Part shown: positions 40,971 to 48,311 of the stretch, piece after piece
Numbering within the stretch: the stretch's first letter is position 1
Layout: each line of letters starts with the position of its first letter
NCBI GenBank assembly: GCA_026705025.1
Contig: JAPPBN010000032.1
Coordinates: 1 to 64,000 of the forward strand
DNA from: Bin125 sp026705025
GTDB lineage: Bacteria > Chloroflexota > Dehalococcoidia > Bin125
Reading direction: 5' to 3'
DNA length: 64,000 nt
The notes under the pieces: generated by a model
The model's database searches: none
Seen by the model: only the letters and a program-made list of their open reading frames with translations
What the model was told of the DNA's origin: nothing
Translations under genes and position numbers: made by a program

Positions 40971-41666
40971 ATGGCAATCCTCGCCCACGAAACCATCGAA
41001 TTCGCCGCCAACGGCGGCACCGCCTCCGGATACCTGGCCAAGCCCGTTGAGGGCGGACCCTATCCCGGCGTGGTCGTGATTCAGGAATGGTGGGGACTCA
41101 ACCCCAACATCTGCGACATCGCCAACCGGATCGCCGCCGAGGGTTATGTCGCGCTTGCGCCCGACCTCTTCCACGGCGCCGTCACGGCCGAGCCGGACGA
41201 GGCGCAAAAGCTGATGATGACCCTGCAGGAGCCCAACGCCCTGGTCGACATGTCCGGCGCCGTCTCGGCCCTGCAGGCGCGTGACGACGTCCGCGCCGAT
41301 CGGATCGGCGTGACGGGATTCTGCCTGGGCGGCGGCATGTCGCTGCTGCTCGCCATGAACAACCCGGCCGTCACTGCGGCCGCGCCCTTCTACGGCGTGC
41401 CCGGTGCAGGCATGGGCGACGCGGGCCAGATCCAGGGCGCCGTGATGGGCTTCTTCGCCGGTCGCGACGAGTGGATCAACGCCGAAGTCGTGGAAAGCAT
41501 CGGGTCAGCGCTCAACGGCGCCGGCGTGCGCAACCAGATCCACATGTACCCGGACTCCGACCACGGCTTCTTCAACGACACCTCCCCCGAGGTCCACGAT
41601 CCCGAGGCCGCCGCCGACGCCTGGGACAAGCTCAAGGCCTTCTTCGCCGCCGAGCTGCAGGCGTAG
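40971..41666 (+). CDS. Dienelactone hydrolase family protein
   Basis: A 231-residue alpha/beta hydrolase of the dienelactone type. The nucleophile is Cys118 in GFCLGGG, with Asp166 (FFAGRDEW) and His198 (DSDHGFF); the Glu of QEWWGL near residue 39, which assists the Cys in classical dienelactone hydrolase, is present. Substrates may be dienelactones or other small esters. ATG 40971 follows AAAGG. It is the second gene after the SDR on the same strand, with a family-B repeat between them, so they may or may not be cotranscribed. Confidence 0.88.
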   Translation: MAILAHETIEFAANGGTASGYLAKPVEGGPYPGVVVIQEWWGLNPNICDIANRIAAEGYVALAPDLFHGAVTAEPDEAQKLMMTLQEPNALVDMSGAVSALQARDDVRADRIGVTGFCLGGGMSLLLAMNNPAVTAAAPFYGVPGAGMGDAGQIQGAVMGFFAGRDEWINAEVVESIGSALNGAGVRNQIHMYPDSDHGFFNDTSPEVHDPEAAADAWDKLKAFFAAELQA

Positions 41667-41704
41667 CGTCCTACTCGCACCCGGGTTCTCGAGGTTGAGA
41701 TTCA

Positions 41705-41739
41705 CTCCCTCTCCCTCTGGGAGAGGGCAGGGGTGAGGG
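41705..41739. repeat. Palindromic intergenic repeat, family A, copy 1
   Basis: CTCCCTCTCCCTCTGGGAGAGGG followed by GGGTGAGGG. The same unit recurs six times in the window. Copy 2 lies 51 bp away in inverted orientation. Confidence 0.75.
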
Positions 41740-41790
41740 TCCGGCGACCGCTCGGTATCTCGTGTTCGGCCGTCCACTGGCGTCGCGAAG

Positions 41791-41818
41791 CCCTCACCCT
41801 CTCCCTCGGGGAGAAGAG
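41791..41818. repeat. Palindromic intergenic repeat, family A, copy 2 (inverted)
   Basis: CCCTCACCCTCTCCCTCGGGGAGA is the reverse complement of the family-A unit. With copy 1 it makes an inverted pair of about 115 bp, like a small MITE-like element, between convergent genes. Confidence 0.7.
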
Positions 41819-41872
41819 ACTGGAGGACGCGCGAACGCCGAAATGGACTTGCAGGGCTGGGGCTGGATCAAC

Positions 41873-41896
41873 ACGCCCCCTCGATTGAGGGGGCGT
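41873..41896. terminator. Perfect hairpin terminator between convergent genes
   Basis: ACGCCCCCTC (41873-41882) pairs with GAGGGGGCGT (41887-41896) around GATT, a perfect 10-bp stem. A short T-containing stretch follows on the plus strand. It is well placed to end both the dienelactone-hydrolase transcript and the opposite membrane-protein transcript. Confidence 0.7.
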
Positions 41897-41923
41897 ACGA
41901 TTTCTGCAGTTGGTACCGGGACG

Positions 41924-42253
41924 CTACAACTCCAGCATCCCCGACTCGGCCTCGTCCTCCACCTCGGTCTCCTTGTCCGCGCCCAGACCGACCCCGATGT
42001 ACACAAAGCCGCCGGCGGCGAGACCGATGAACAGTCCTGCACCGATGATGATCCACAACAGCCAGGCGTCGAATCCGCCGTTGGCCGACGACAGATGCTG
42101 ATTGCCGGCGCCCAGGTTGATCATGATCGCGTGGACGGCGATCGCGAGAATGTTGCCTACGATCAAACCGGGCAGCAACAGCGCCATCTGAATCGGAATC
42201 GGAGCGTCCTTGAGCCACTGCGGCATCATGAAGGAGGGAACCAGAGGCGGCAT
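41924..42253 (-). CDS. Small membrane protein, function unknown
   Basis: A 109-residue protein if translation begins at the ATG at 42253, which precedes the hydrophobic core; 42304 would add 17 polar residues. Two transmembrane segments are visible (IPIQMALLLPGLIVGNILAI and WLLWIIIGAGLFIGLAAGGF) with an acidic C-terminal tail (KETEVEDEAESGMLEL). No family recognised. It is divergent from the orphan solute-binding protein at 42399 with a 145-bp gap. Confidence 0.55.
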   Translation of the reverse strand: MPPLVPSFMMPQWLKDAPIPIQMALLLPGLIVGNILAIAVHAIMINLGAGNQHLSSANGGFDAWLLWIIIGAGLFIGLAAGGFVYIGVGLGADKETEVEDEAESGMLEL

Positions 42254-42398
42254 CGCGTCAACCCTTCGCTCGCCGGACACGGCGACGGTTTCACCGGCTT
42301 GCACAAGTATCGCGCCACTCTGGCCTTTCGTCTAGTTGCCTGATCGAATTGATATTGATCAATCCCGCCATAGAGAAATCGCGGATACGATAACGCGT

Positions 42399-44348
42399 AT
42401 GTCAACGAGAGATTCCGGTGGCCCGAGGGCCGCATCATCGCGAGGCGGCTACTGGACACGGATGTGCCGTCGCCGCCTCTCCCGTCGCTCGCTGCTTCGC
42501 GCGTCAGCCCGCGCCGGGGTCGGCGCCGCTGGCCTGGCACTGGTCGGCTGCTCCGACGACGAGCCCGCCCCGCAGGAACTGCAGCAGCAGACGATGCCGC
42601 AGCAGGACGAGCCTCCTGAGCCGCCCGAACCTCAGCAGCAGTCCAGCCAACAACAATCACAGGCAACCGACCAGCAGGCCGCACAGGCCGAGCCGCCGAG
42701 CGGACCGCTGCAAGGTGGCGTCATTCGCGTCTGGCTGGCGACCGAACAGCATGATCGCTGGGATCCTCACCGCTCCCGCTTCCGACACACCCGGGCCGCA
42801 CAAAGCCTCATGTACAACCGGTTGATCCGGCCGTCCTCGGCGTCCAGCGGCGAGCTTGAGGCCGACCTCTGTGCGCTGCCCGAGATGCCCGACCAGAACA
42901 CGTACATCTTCACCGTCGAGCCCGGCGCCGTCTTCTGGGACCACGAGCCGGCCAACGGCCGCGCATTCACCGCAGAGGACATTCGCTGGAACATCGAGCG
43001 CCAGCAGGCGGCGGTTGACGCGAACGGACTCCCTGATCCGCACTTCTTCCGCCGCGACGCCTACAACCGAACGAACTCTGCAGAGGCAACGTCCAACGAA
43101 TCGATCAGCCTGACGACTGCCCAGCCCGACGCCGGCTATCTCGCCTCCGTTCACGCCTCGCCCTTCGCCTGGATGACCAGCCCCGAGGCGGCCGAGCAGT
43201 TCGGCGACGCCTGGCGCGATGACCCCTCCGACGTCTTCCTCAACAGCGGCACGGGACCGTACACGCCGTTGCTGTACAACGGATTCGAGTTGACGCTGGC
43301 TCGTTCCGGCAACTGGTGGCGCGGCGATTCCGCCTGGGCCGAAGGGATCACCTTCACCTCGGGCGACGCCAACAACATCGTCAGCCTCTATGGCGCCGCC
43401 GCCTTCGATCGAGCCGACTATCCCCTGTCAAATGAGACGGTCGAAGCGCTGCGCGAGCAGTATCCGGACCATCCCACCCATGAACTGCCCCTGGCATCGG
43501 CCGTCGAACTGCTCGCACCCCTCTCGGCCGATCCTGACTCGCCGCTCGCGGATCCCAGACTGCTGCGAGCCGTCGGCGTCGCAATCGATCGGTCCCAGTT
43601 GATCGAACGGCTCTACCGCGGCCACGGGCGGGCCTCCGGCCCATTGCCCTGGTATCTCGACGGCTGGAGCCTCAGTGAGCAACAGCTTGCGACCTTCCCC
43701 GGCTACCGCAATGATCGGGATGCCGACCTGGCCGAAGTCACCCAGCTGCTCAGCGCCGCCGGGGCAATCGCCGGCTCGTCTGTGTTGCCACTGGTCGTCG
43801 CCGACCTGTTCGAGGGCTTCTTTCCCGGCTCAGGAGAGTCACTCCGCTCGATGATCGCCGACGCGACGGGACTGCAGGTGGAGCTGGAGAACCGTCCCTT
43901 CGCCGAAGCGATCGACCAGCTCCGCGGCGGGGAGCGATTCTGCTTCCTCGGTTGGGGCGCGGTGCCGCACGGCGCCGACCCGATCGACGACTGGCGCCGA
44001 ACCTTGCACACCAGCGGTAGCGGGCACTGGAGCGACGACGCCAACGCCCAGCTCGATGCGCTCATCGATGATATGTCGACCACGTTCGACCTCGCCGCGC
44101 GCCAGCAGATCGGCCGCCAGGTGCAGGAGATACTCCTCAGCGGCGAGGTCCACCAATGGCGGATCCCGCTGCTCAACGGGATTCAGCTCGGCCTCCATCA
44201 ACCCTGGTTGCACCCCGACCCACGCCTCTTCGACTACGCCTGGTCGACCGACCATCTCAGCACCTCGTGGCTCGACACCAGCCTCGACGCCTACCCGGTT
44301 GGCCGGGAACTCCCGCCGCGGGAGGAAGAGTCCGCCGAGGGAGGCTAG
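42399..44348 (+). CDS. Peptide-type solute-binding lipoprotein (SBP_bac_5), Tat signal, without permease
   Basis: A 649-residue family-5 binding protein. The Tat signal (CRRRLSRRSLLRASARAG) and lipobox (LALVGCSDDEPAP) are almost the same as in the protein at 25863, followed by a shorter Gln/Pro-rich linker. The mature part has the family pattern (YIFTVEPGAVFWDHEPANG, AFTAEDIRWNIERQ, LLRAVGVAIDRSQLIERLY). The next genes are unrelated, so no permease or ATPase is adjacent. It may feed the permeases at 28083-30533 or another system. ATG 42399 is chosen because it directly starts the signal. Confidence 0.85.
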   Translation: MSTRDSGGPRAASSRGGYWTRMCRRRLSRRSLLRASARAGVGAAGLALVGCSDDEPAPQELQQQTMPQQDEPPEPPEPQQQSSQQQSQATDQQAAQAEPPSGPLQGGVIRVWLATEQHDRWDPHRSRFRHTRAAQSLMYNRLIRPSSASSGELEADLCALPEMPDQNTYIFTVEPGAVFWDHEPANGRAFTAEDIRWNIERQQAAVDANGLPDPHFFRRDAYNRTNSAEATSNESISLTTAQPDAGYLASVHASPFAWMTSPEAAEQFGDAWRDDPSDVFLNSGTGPYTPLLYNGFELTLARSGNWWRGDSAWAEGITFTSGDANNIVSLYGAAAFDRADYPLSNETVEALREQYPDHPTHELPLASAVELLAPLSADPDSPLADPRLLRAVGVAIDRSQLIERLYRGHGRASGPLPWYLDGWSLSEQQLATFPGYRNDRDADLAEVTQLLSAAGAIAGSSVLPLVVADLFEGFFPGSGESLRSMIADATGLQVELENRPFAEAIDQLRGGERFCFLGWGAVPHGADPIDDWRRTLHTSGSGHWSDDANAQLDALIDDMSTTFDLAARQQIGRQVQEILLSGEVHQWRIPLLNGIQLGLHQPWLHPDPRLFDYAWSTDHLSTSWLDTSLDAYPVGRELPPREEESAEGG

Positions 44349-44349
44349 G

Positions 44350-44757
44350 TCACGCCCAGCGGCGTCGATGCTCCCGCTCGTACTCCAGGATCCTTCGGTA
44401 CACCCGCACCATCTCCCGATCCCGCGCCAACGGCTCGCGCGGCGGCTTGATCACGGCGCCGCCCAGCGCCTCCACGATCTCACGGTGGTCGTCGATGATG
44501 AAGTCGGGCACGATGTCCGTGAACAGGTGCAGACGCTGCCGGTACTGGAAGATCGGCTTGCCCATGATCCCGGCCAGCAACGGCCAGAGGTCGTGCTTGT
44601 CCGCCACCTCGCGCCGCGCCCCGTAGCCCGACCACATGTAGACGTGATGCCCGCGCTCCTGCAGCCGCTCCAGCACCTCGCGCGCGTACGGCCGCAGGTG
44701 CAGATTCCACGAGACCAGGCATCCGTCGACGTCGAAGAAGATATTCAGCGGCCGCAC
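44350..44757 (-). CDS. HAD-superfamily hydrolase-like protein
   Basis: A 135-residue HAD-fold protein. Motif I is FFDVDGCLV with Asp9 and Asp11; a later YMWSGYG gives the Thr/Ser of motif II, and PDFIIDDH supplies the acidic pair near the C-terminus. The cap is minimal, as in small phosphatases. Substrate unknown. The segment VLERLQERGHHVYMWSGY is typical of HAD proteins of this size. It ends head-to-tail with the orphan binding protein and is divergent from the NrtS-like gene, 20 bp away. Confidence 0.75.
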   Translation of the reverse strand: MRPLNIFFDVDGCLVSWNLHLRPYAREVLERLQERGHHVYMWSGYGARREVADKHDLWPLLAGIMGKPIFQYRQRLHLFTDIVPDFIIDDHREIVEALGGAVIKPPREPLARDREMVRVYRRILEYEREHRRRWA

Positions 44758-44777
44758 GAACGTTAGCCTAGCGCCAA

Positions 44778-45089
44778 ATGTCGAATGCAGCCCGGACGCT
44801 CCAGGAGTGGTGCCGCCACCTCAACCAGGCCAATCCCGGCCGTCACTTCCAGATGAAGAGCGGCCGAGAGTGCTGGCGCTGCGCCTTCCGAAATCGAGGC
44901 ATGCTCCGCCGCTCCATCCTCACCTCAGCCGTCGTCGGCACCATCCTCGTCGCCATCAACCAGGGAACCGTCATCATCGGCGGAGACGGCACCGCCGAAC
45001 TCGCCTGGAAGATCCCCCTCACCTACTGCGTCCCCTTCCTCGTCGCCAGTTGGGGCGCCCTCGGCAACGCCTACGTGCGCCGAGGCTAG
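44778..45089 (+). CDS. nrtS: NrtS-like small membrane protein
   Basis: A 103-residue protein. The C-terminal half has the NrtS pattern: SILTSAVVGTILVAINQGTV and WKIPLTYCVPFLVASWGALG, two hydrophobic segments. NrtS was described in Synechococcus as a nitrate/nitrite uptake protein; whether this one transports anything is unknown. The N-terminal half is hydrophilic with CWRC, not part of the family core. It lies between a HAD gene and a convergent DUF262 gene. The stop codons of both overlap in CTAG (45086-45089). Confidence 0.65.
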   Translation: MSNAARTLQEWCRHLNQANPGRHFQMKSGRECWRCAFRNRGMLRRSILTSAVVGTILVAINQGTVIIGGDGTAELAWKIPLTYCVPFLVASWGALGNAYVRRG

Positions 45090-46903
45090 ATCTTCTCAGG
45101 AGGAGGCCAGATCTCGACTGCGAGGTCAGCGAGGCGTTTGCCACGGTGGACAATGCTGTCCTCGCTCCATTGACCTTCTACGTGCTCAAGCAGGTGCTTG
45201 TTCAAGAACAGATTGTCGTGCTTCTTGATGTCCGGGCGCTTGTGTCTCCAGCAGTTGTTCGACAAACGAGATCCAAGCGCGCCCGTAGTGAGTGAAAGAT
45301 TTCCTAGTGTGTGGATCAGATGCTCTCGACGATCGATGAGTTCCGCCCTGGTCATACCAGTTCCCCTTGGAAGTGCCCAGTTGGTCTGCCACTTCCGCGG
45401 CATGACGTGCTCAATCGTGAGGTTAGGCGGCTGGCTCGGTGCGGCGAACTTAGAGAAGAGACGCTTTTCGATTGCTTCTAGAAGCATGCGGGTACGTCGA
45501 CGCGTCAGCTGAAGGTATATTGGCCCATCCTCGAGATGTTCGCGAAACTGTGCGTCACTGGGCCATACTGCAATCCGTGCAGGATGGTTGGACAGAAACT
45601 CGATGATGGCAGAGTCAGCTGCTTCTGGACCGGCTTCGTCAAGTTTTACTAGAAGCTCTGGAAGTGCACGGTTCAGGCCCATCGCGTTTACCCGGCACAC
45701 GGTGCGACGCACGAGAAAGCTCTCAAGGGCTTGGAGAGATCGGCGCAGAACTTCGCCATCGACCTCGTGCGATAGGAGCCACAGTAGATGAGGGGTGAAC
45801 ACTCGTGCCTGAAGAACTTGCCATCGTTCAACGAACTGAGACAACTCAGATGGCTCTGATGGATCGCCAATCTTCATCGTCTCCAACCGCTTGTAGGTTC
45901 TGGAGAGGCGGTGAAGTTCGGATGCAACTCGGTTCTCTCCCCATTCATCGACGAGGTCCCCAAAGGCGGTAAACACCTTGTCTACTGGAATGAGCCGCCT
46001 CCTGGCCATTGTGAGCCAATGGTGCAAGAACACGTCAGCTCGAGGCCGGGACTGCGATCCTTGTCCGACGTCCTGCCTCCACCATTCGTCTGCGTCGATT
46101 GCAACGATGAATCTACGGTGCAGTGCTTCTACATCTCCTCCTGAGAGGTTGTGCTTGTGTAGCAGGAAATTTTTCGCCAGATCCCAATCAAGAAGAGGAG
46201 TACCCCTTGCGTTCAGGGCTTCAAAGATCACATTAGGGCGGTCAGCGTGGTTAAGCTGAATCGCGACCAGCTTGAGTTTGTCCCTTAGTGTGACAACCAA
46301 AGCATCAGCTCGCTCATCAGGTGTGAATCCTTCTTCATCGAGCCAGTCCCGAACTTGCTGGCGAAAGAAGCCGTGCGCACGACCTAGCCGCGCGGAATCA
46401 TCGTCGTCGATATCTGGGTCGTGGGTTGTCATGACGCGACGGAACACCTCGCGATCCGTTGCCGAAGGCCAGACCTTGAACTGCTCTGGATCCGATGCCG
46501 TGTCAATCCTCTCTCCAGTCTCGTCTTCGTCATTGAGAATCAGACGGTGCAAACGATTTGCGTGTCTTGCTTCGAGTGTTGGCTCATGGATTCGCATCTC
46601 TAACTCGGCGGCATCTAACACGATCTGGAGAGTTGTCAGCCGCTGCTGACCATCGATCACTGTCCAATGTGGCGTCTCTCCGACGGTCACATCCAAGTCT
46701 TGGATGACGATTGCACCCAAGAAGTGATCGAGCTTTGAATCACCAAGCGGATCCAGCCACTGCCCTGCCGTCTCCGAAATGTCGTCCCACAACGGTTGCC
46801 ACTGTTCTTCTTCATCCCAGACGTACGGCCGCTGGAAGATTGGAATCTCGAACTGGACTGGGGCGAAAAACAGGTCTTTGGCAGTTCGAACATCTGCATC
46901 CAT
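45086..46903 (-). CDS. DUF262/DUF1524 protein, GmrSD-like (type IV restriction or defence protein)
   Basis: A 605-residue protein. The N-terminal DUF262 (ParB/Srx-like) domain starts with FEIPIFQRPYVWDEEEQWQP and carries the nucleotide motif VIDGQQRLTTLQ. The C-terminal DUF1524 domain has the HNH-type nuclease pattern IEHVMPRKW and HTLGNLSLTT with a later Asn/His-rich segment. This pair in one chain resembles GmrSD, which cleaves modified phage DNA using nucleotide hydrolysis. The DNA here is less GC-rich than its neighbours, suggesting transfer. Two other accessory genes, the phosphatase and the Mrr-like nuclease, lie 4 kb on. Confidence 0.88.
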   Translation of the reverse strand: MDADVRTAKDLFFAPVQFEIPIFQRPYVWDEEEQWQPLWDDISETAGQWLDPLGDSKLDHFLGAIVIQDLDVTVGETPHWTVIDGQQRLTTLQIVLDAAELEMRIHEPTLEARHANRLHRLILNDEDETGERIDTASDPEQFKVWPSATDREVFRRVMTTHDPDIDDDDSARLGRAHGFFRQQVRDWLDEEGFTPDERADALVVTLRDKLKLVAIQLNHADRPNVIFEALNARGTPLLDWDLAKNFLLHKHNLSGGDVEALHRRFIVAIDADEWWRQDVGQGSQSRPRADVFLHHWLTMARRRLIPVDKVFTAFGDLVDEWGENRVASELHRLSRTYKRLETMKIGDPSEPSELSQFVERWQVLQARVFTPHLLWLLSHEVDGEVLRRSLQALESFLVRRTVCRVNAMGLNRALPELLVKLDEAGPEAADSAIIEFLSNHPARIAVWPSDAQFREHLEDGPIYLQLTRRRTRMLLEAIEKRLFSKFAAPSQPPNLTIEHVMPRKWQTNWALPRGTGMTRAELIDRREHLIHTLGNLSLTTGALGSRLSNNCWRHKRPDIKKHDNLFLNKHLLEHVEGQWSEDSIVHRGKRLADLAVEIWPPPEKI

Positions 46904-46935
46904 GGCGATTCCAATCGCTTGAACTCACCGACTTC

Positions 46936-48120
46936 CTACCGCGGCAGACCCAGACCTCGCGTTGCGATGATGTTGCGCATGATCTCCGATGTCCCGGCGG
47001 CAATCGTCAGCGGGACCGAGTTCAGGTACTCGTCCGGCATCCGGCCGTGGAGGGGGGCGTGTTCCTGCTCTCCCGAGAGGCCGCCGCCGAGGCCGAACAT
47101 GTTGATCATGCCGGCAAGGCGCTGATTGATCATGGTACCGTAGAGCTTCGACATCGAGGCCTCGTGGTTCGGGACCAAACCCTGCGACTGCATCCAGGCG
47201 ACTCGATAGGCGAGCCAGCGGCCGACGGTGAACTCGATGTTCAGGTCGGCCAGCTTGTGCCGGATGCGCGGATCTTCGTCCGGGCGGCGACCGTCGGGGC
47301 CGGGCCGGCTGGCCAGGTCGGTCAGCTCGCCCAGCAGACGCACGCCCGAGACGACCCGCGAGATGCCCGATCGCTCGAAGTCGAGCGTCGTCGTCGCCAC
47401 ATACCAGCCGCGGTTCTCCTCGCCGACCATGTTCTTGGCCGGCACGCGCACGTCCTCGAAGAAGACCTCGTTGAAATGGTGCCGGTTGGCCATGTTGACC
47501 AGCGGCCGCACGGTGATGCCCGGCGTCTTCATGTCGACCAGGTAGAACGAGATGCCGCGATGCTTGGGCGCGTCCGGCTCGCTGCGCGCGAGCATGAAGA
47601 TCCAGTCCGCGTGCTGCGCGCCCGAGGTCCAGATCTTTTGCCCGTTGATGATGTAGTCGTCGCCGTCGCGCTGCGCCCGGGTCTGCAGCGAAGCCAGGTC
47701 CGAGCCAGAGCCGGGCTCCGAGAACCCCTGGCACCAGGAGATGTCGGCATTGCGGATGCGCGGCAGGAAGAACTCCTTCTGCTCGTCCGAGCCGTACATG
47801 ATCACCGTGGGCCCAACCCGATCGACGCCCTGGTTGTAGACCGGCGCGCGATGATGGGCCATGGTCTCGTTGAACATCGCCTGGCGGATCGGGCCCGCGC
47901 CCGCGCCGCCGTGCTCCTGCGGCCAGCCCAGCGTCAGCCAACCGCGATCGGCCAGCGCACGGTGAAATCCCCGTGTGAACTCCCAGCGCTCCCGGTTCGC
48001 CGCGCCATCCTCAGCCGGCCCCTCGGACAGGTCCGCCCATCCGGGAGGCAGCTGCTCGCCGAGGAAATCCAGCACCTCATCCCGAAACGCCACATCCTCA
48101 GCCGAAAACTTGAAGTCCAT
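46936..48120 (-). CDS. Acyl-CoA dehydrogenase
   Basis: A 394-residue acyl-CoA dehydrogenase. The FAD-contacting segment is CQGFSEPGSGSDLASLQTRA, and other landmarks are IINGQKIWTSGAQHADWIF and NEVFFEDVRVPAKNMVG. The position of the usual YEGT Glu is AAGT, so the base is probably elsewhere, perhaps Glu249 in LDFERSGISR, which matches the isovaleryl/long-chain type. It oxidises an acyl-CoA to the 2-enoyl-CoA. A CaiB/BaiF-type gene is divergent at 48312, with a pair of family-A repeats between. Confidence 0.9.
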   Translation of the reverse strand: MDFKFSAEDVAFRDEVLDFLGEQLPPGWADLSEGPAEDGAANRERWEFTRGFHRALADRGWLTLGWPQEHGGAGAGPIRQAMFNETMAHHRAPVYNQGVDRVGPTVIMYGSDEQKEFFLPRIRNADISWCQGFSEPGSGSDLASLQTRAQRDGDDYIINGQKIWTSGAQHADWIFMLARSEPDAPKHRGISFYLVDMKTPGITVRPLVNMANRHHFNEVFFEDVRVPAKNMVGEENRGWYVATTTLDFERSGISRVVSGVRLLGELTDLASRPGPDGRRPDEDPRIRHKLADLNIEFTVGRWLAYRVAWMQSQGLVPNHEASMSKLYGTMINQRLAGMINMFGLGGGLSGEQEHAPLHGRMPDEYLNSVPLTIAAGTSEIMRNIIATRGLGLPR

Positions 48121-48174
48121 CAGATCGCTCCCGCCACGATTCGGTCGTGCTCTCAGATTACTAGAGGTCTCAAC

Positions 48175-48210
48175 GTTCCCTCTCCCTGAGGGAGAGGGTT
48201 AGGGTGAGGG
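48175..48210. repeat. Palindromic intergenic repeat, family A, copy 3
   Basis: CCCTCTCCCTGAGGGAGAGGG followed by TTAGGGTGAGGG, the family-A unit in forward orientation. It pairs with copy 4 as an inverted repeat 24 bp away, in the divergent promoter region of the acyl-CoA dehydrogenase and CoA-transferase genes. Confidence 0.8.
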
Positions 48211-48234
48211 TTTTGCCGCAAGGGGACGAGCGGA

Positions 48235-48269
48235 CCCTCACCCCAGCCCTCTCCCAGAGGGAGAGGGAG
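48235..48269. repeat. Palindromic intergenic repeat, family A, copy 4 (inverted)
   Basis: CCCTCACCCCAGCCCTCTCCC, then AGAGGGAGAGGG. It is the reverse-complement partner of copy 3; together they span 95 bp. Confidence 0.8.
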
Positions 48270-48311
48270 CGGGAAGCAGAGCCACCGTGACTGCCTACTA
48301 CAATCTCACCC

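Noticed and set aside
48175..48269. TTAGGG-containing repeats as telomere-like DNA
   Set aside because: Only a single TTAGGG occurs inside a longer palindrome; there is no array. They are better described as intergenic palindromic repeats.
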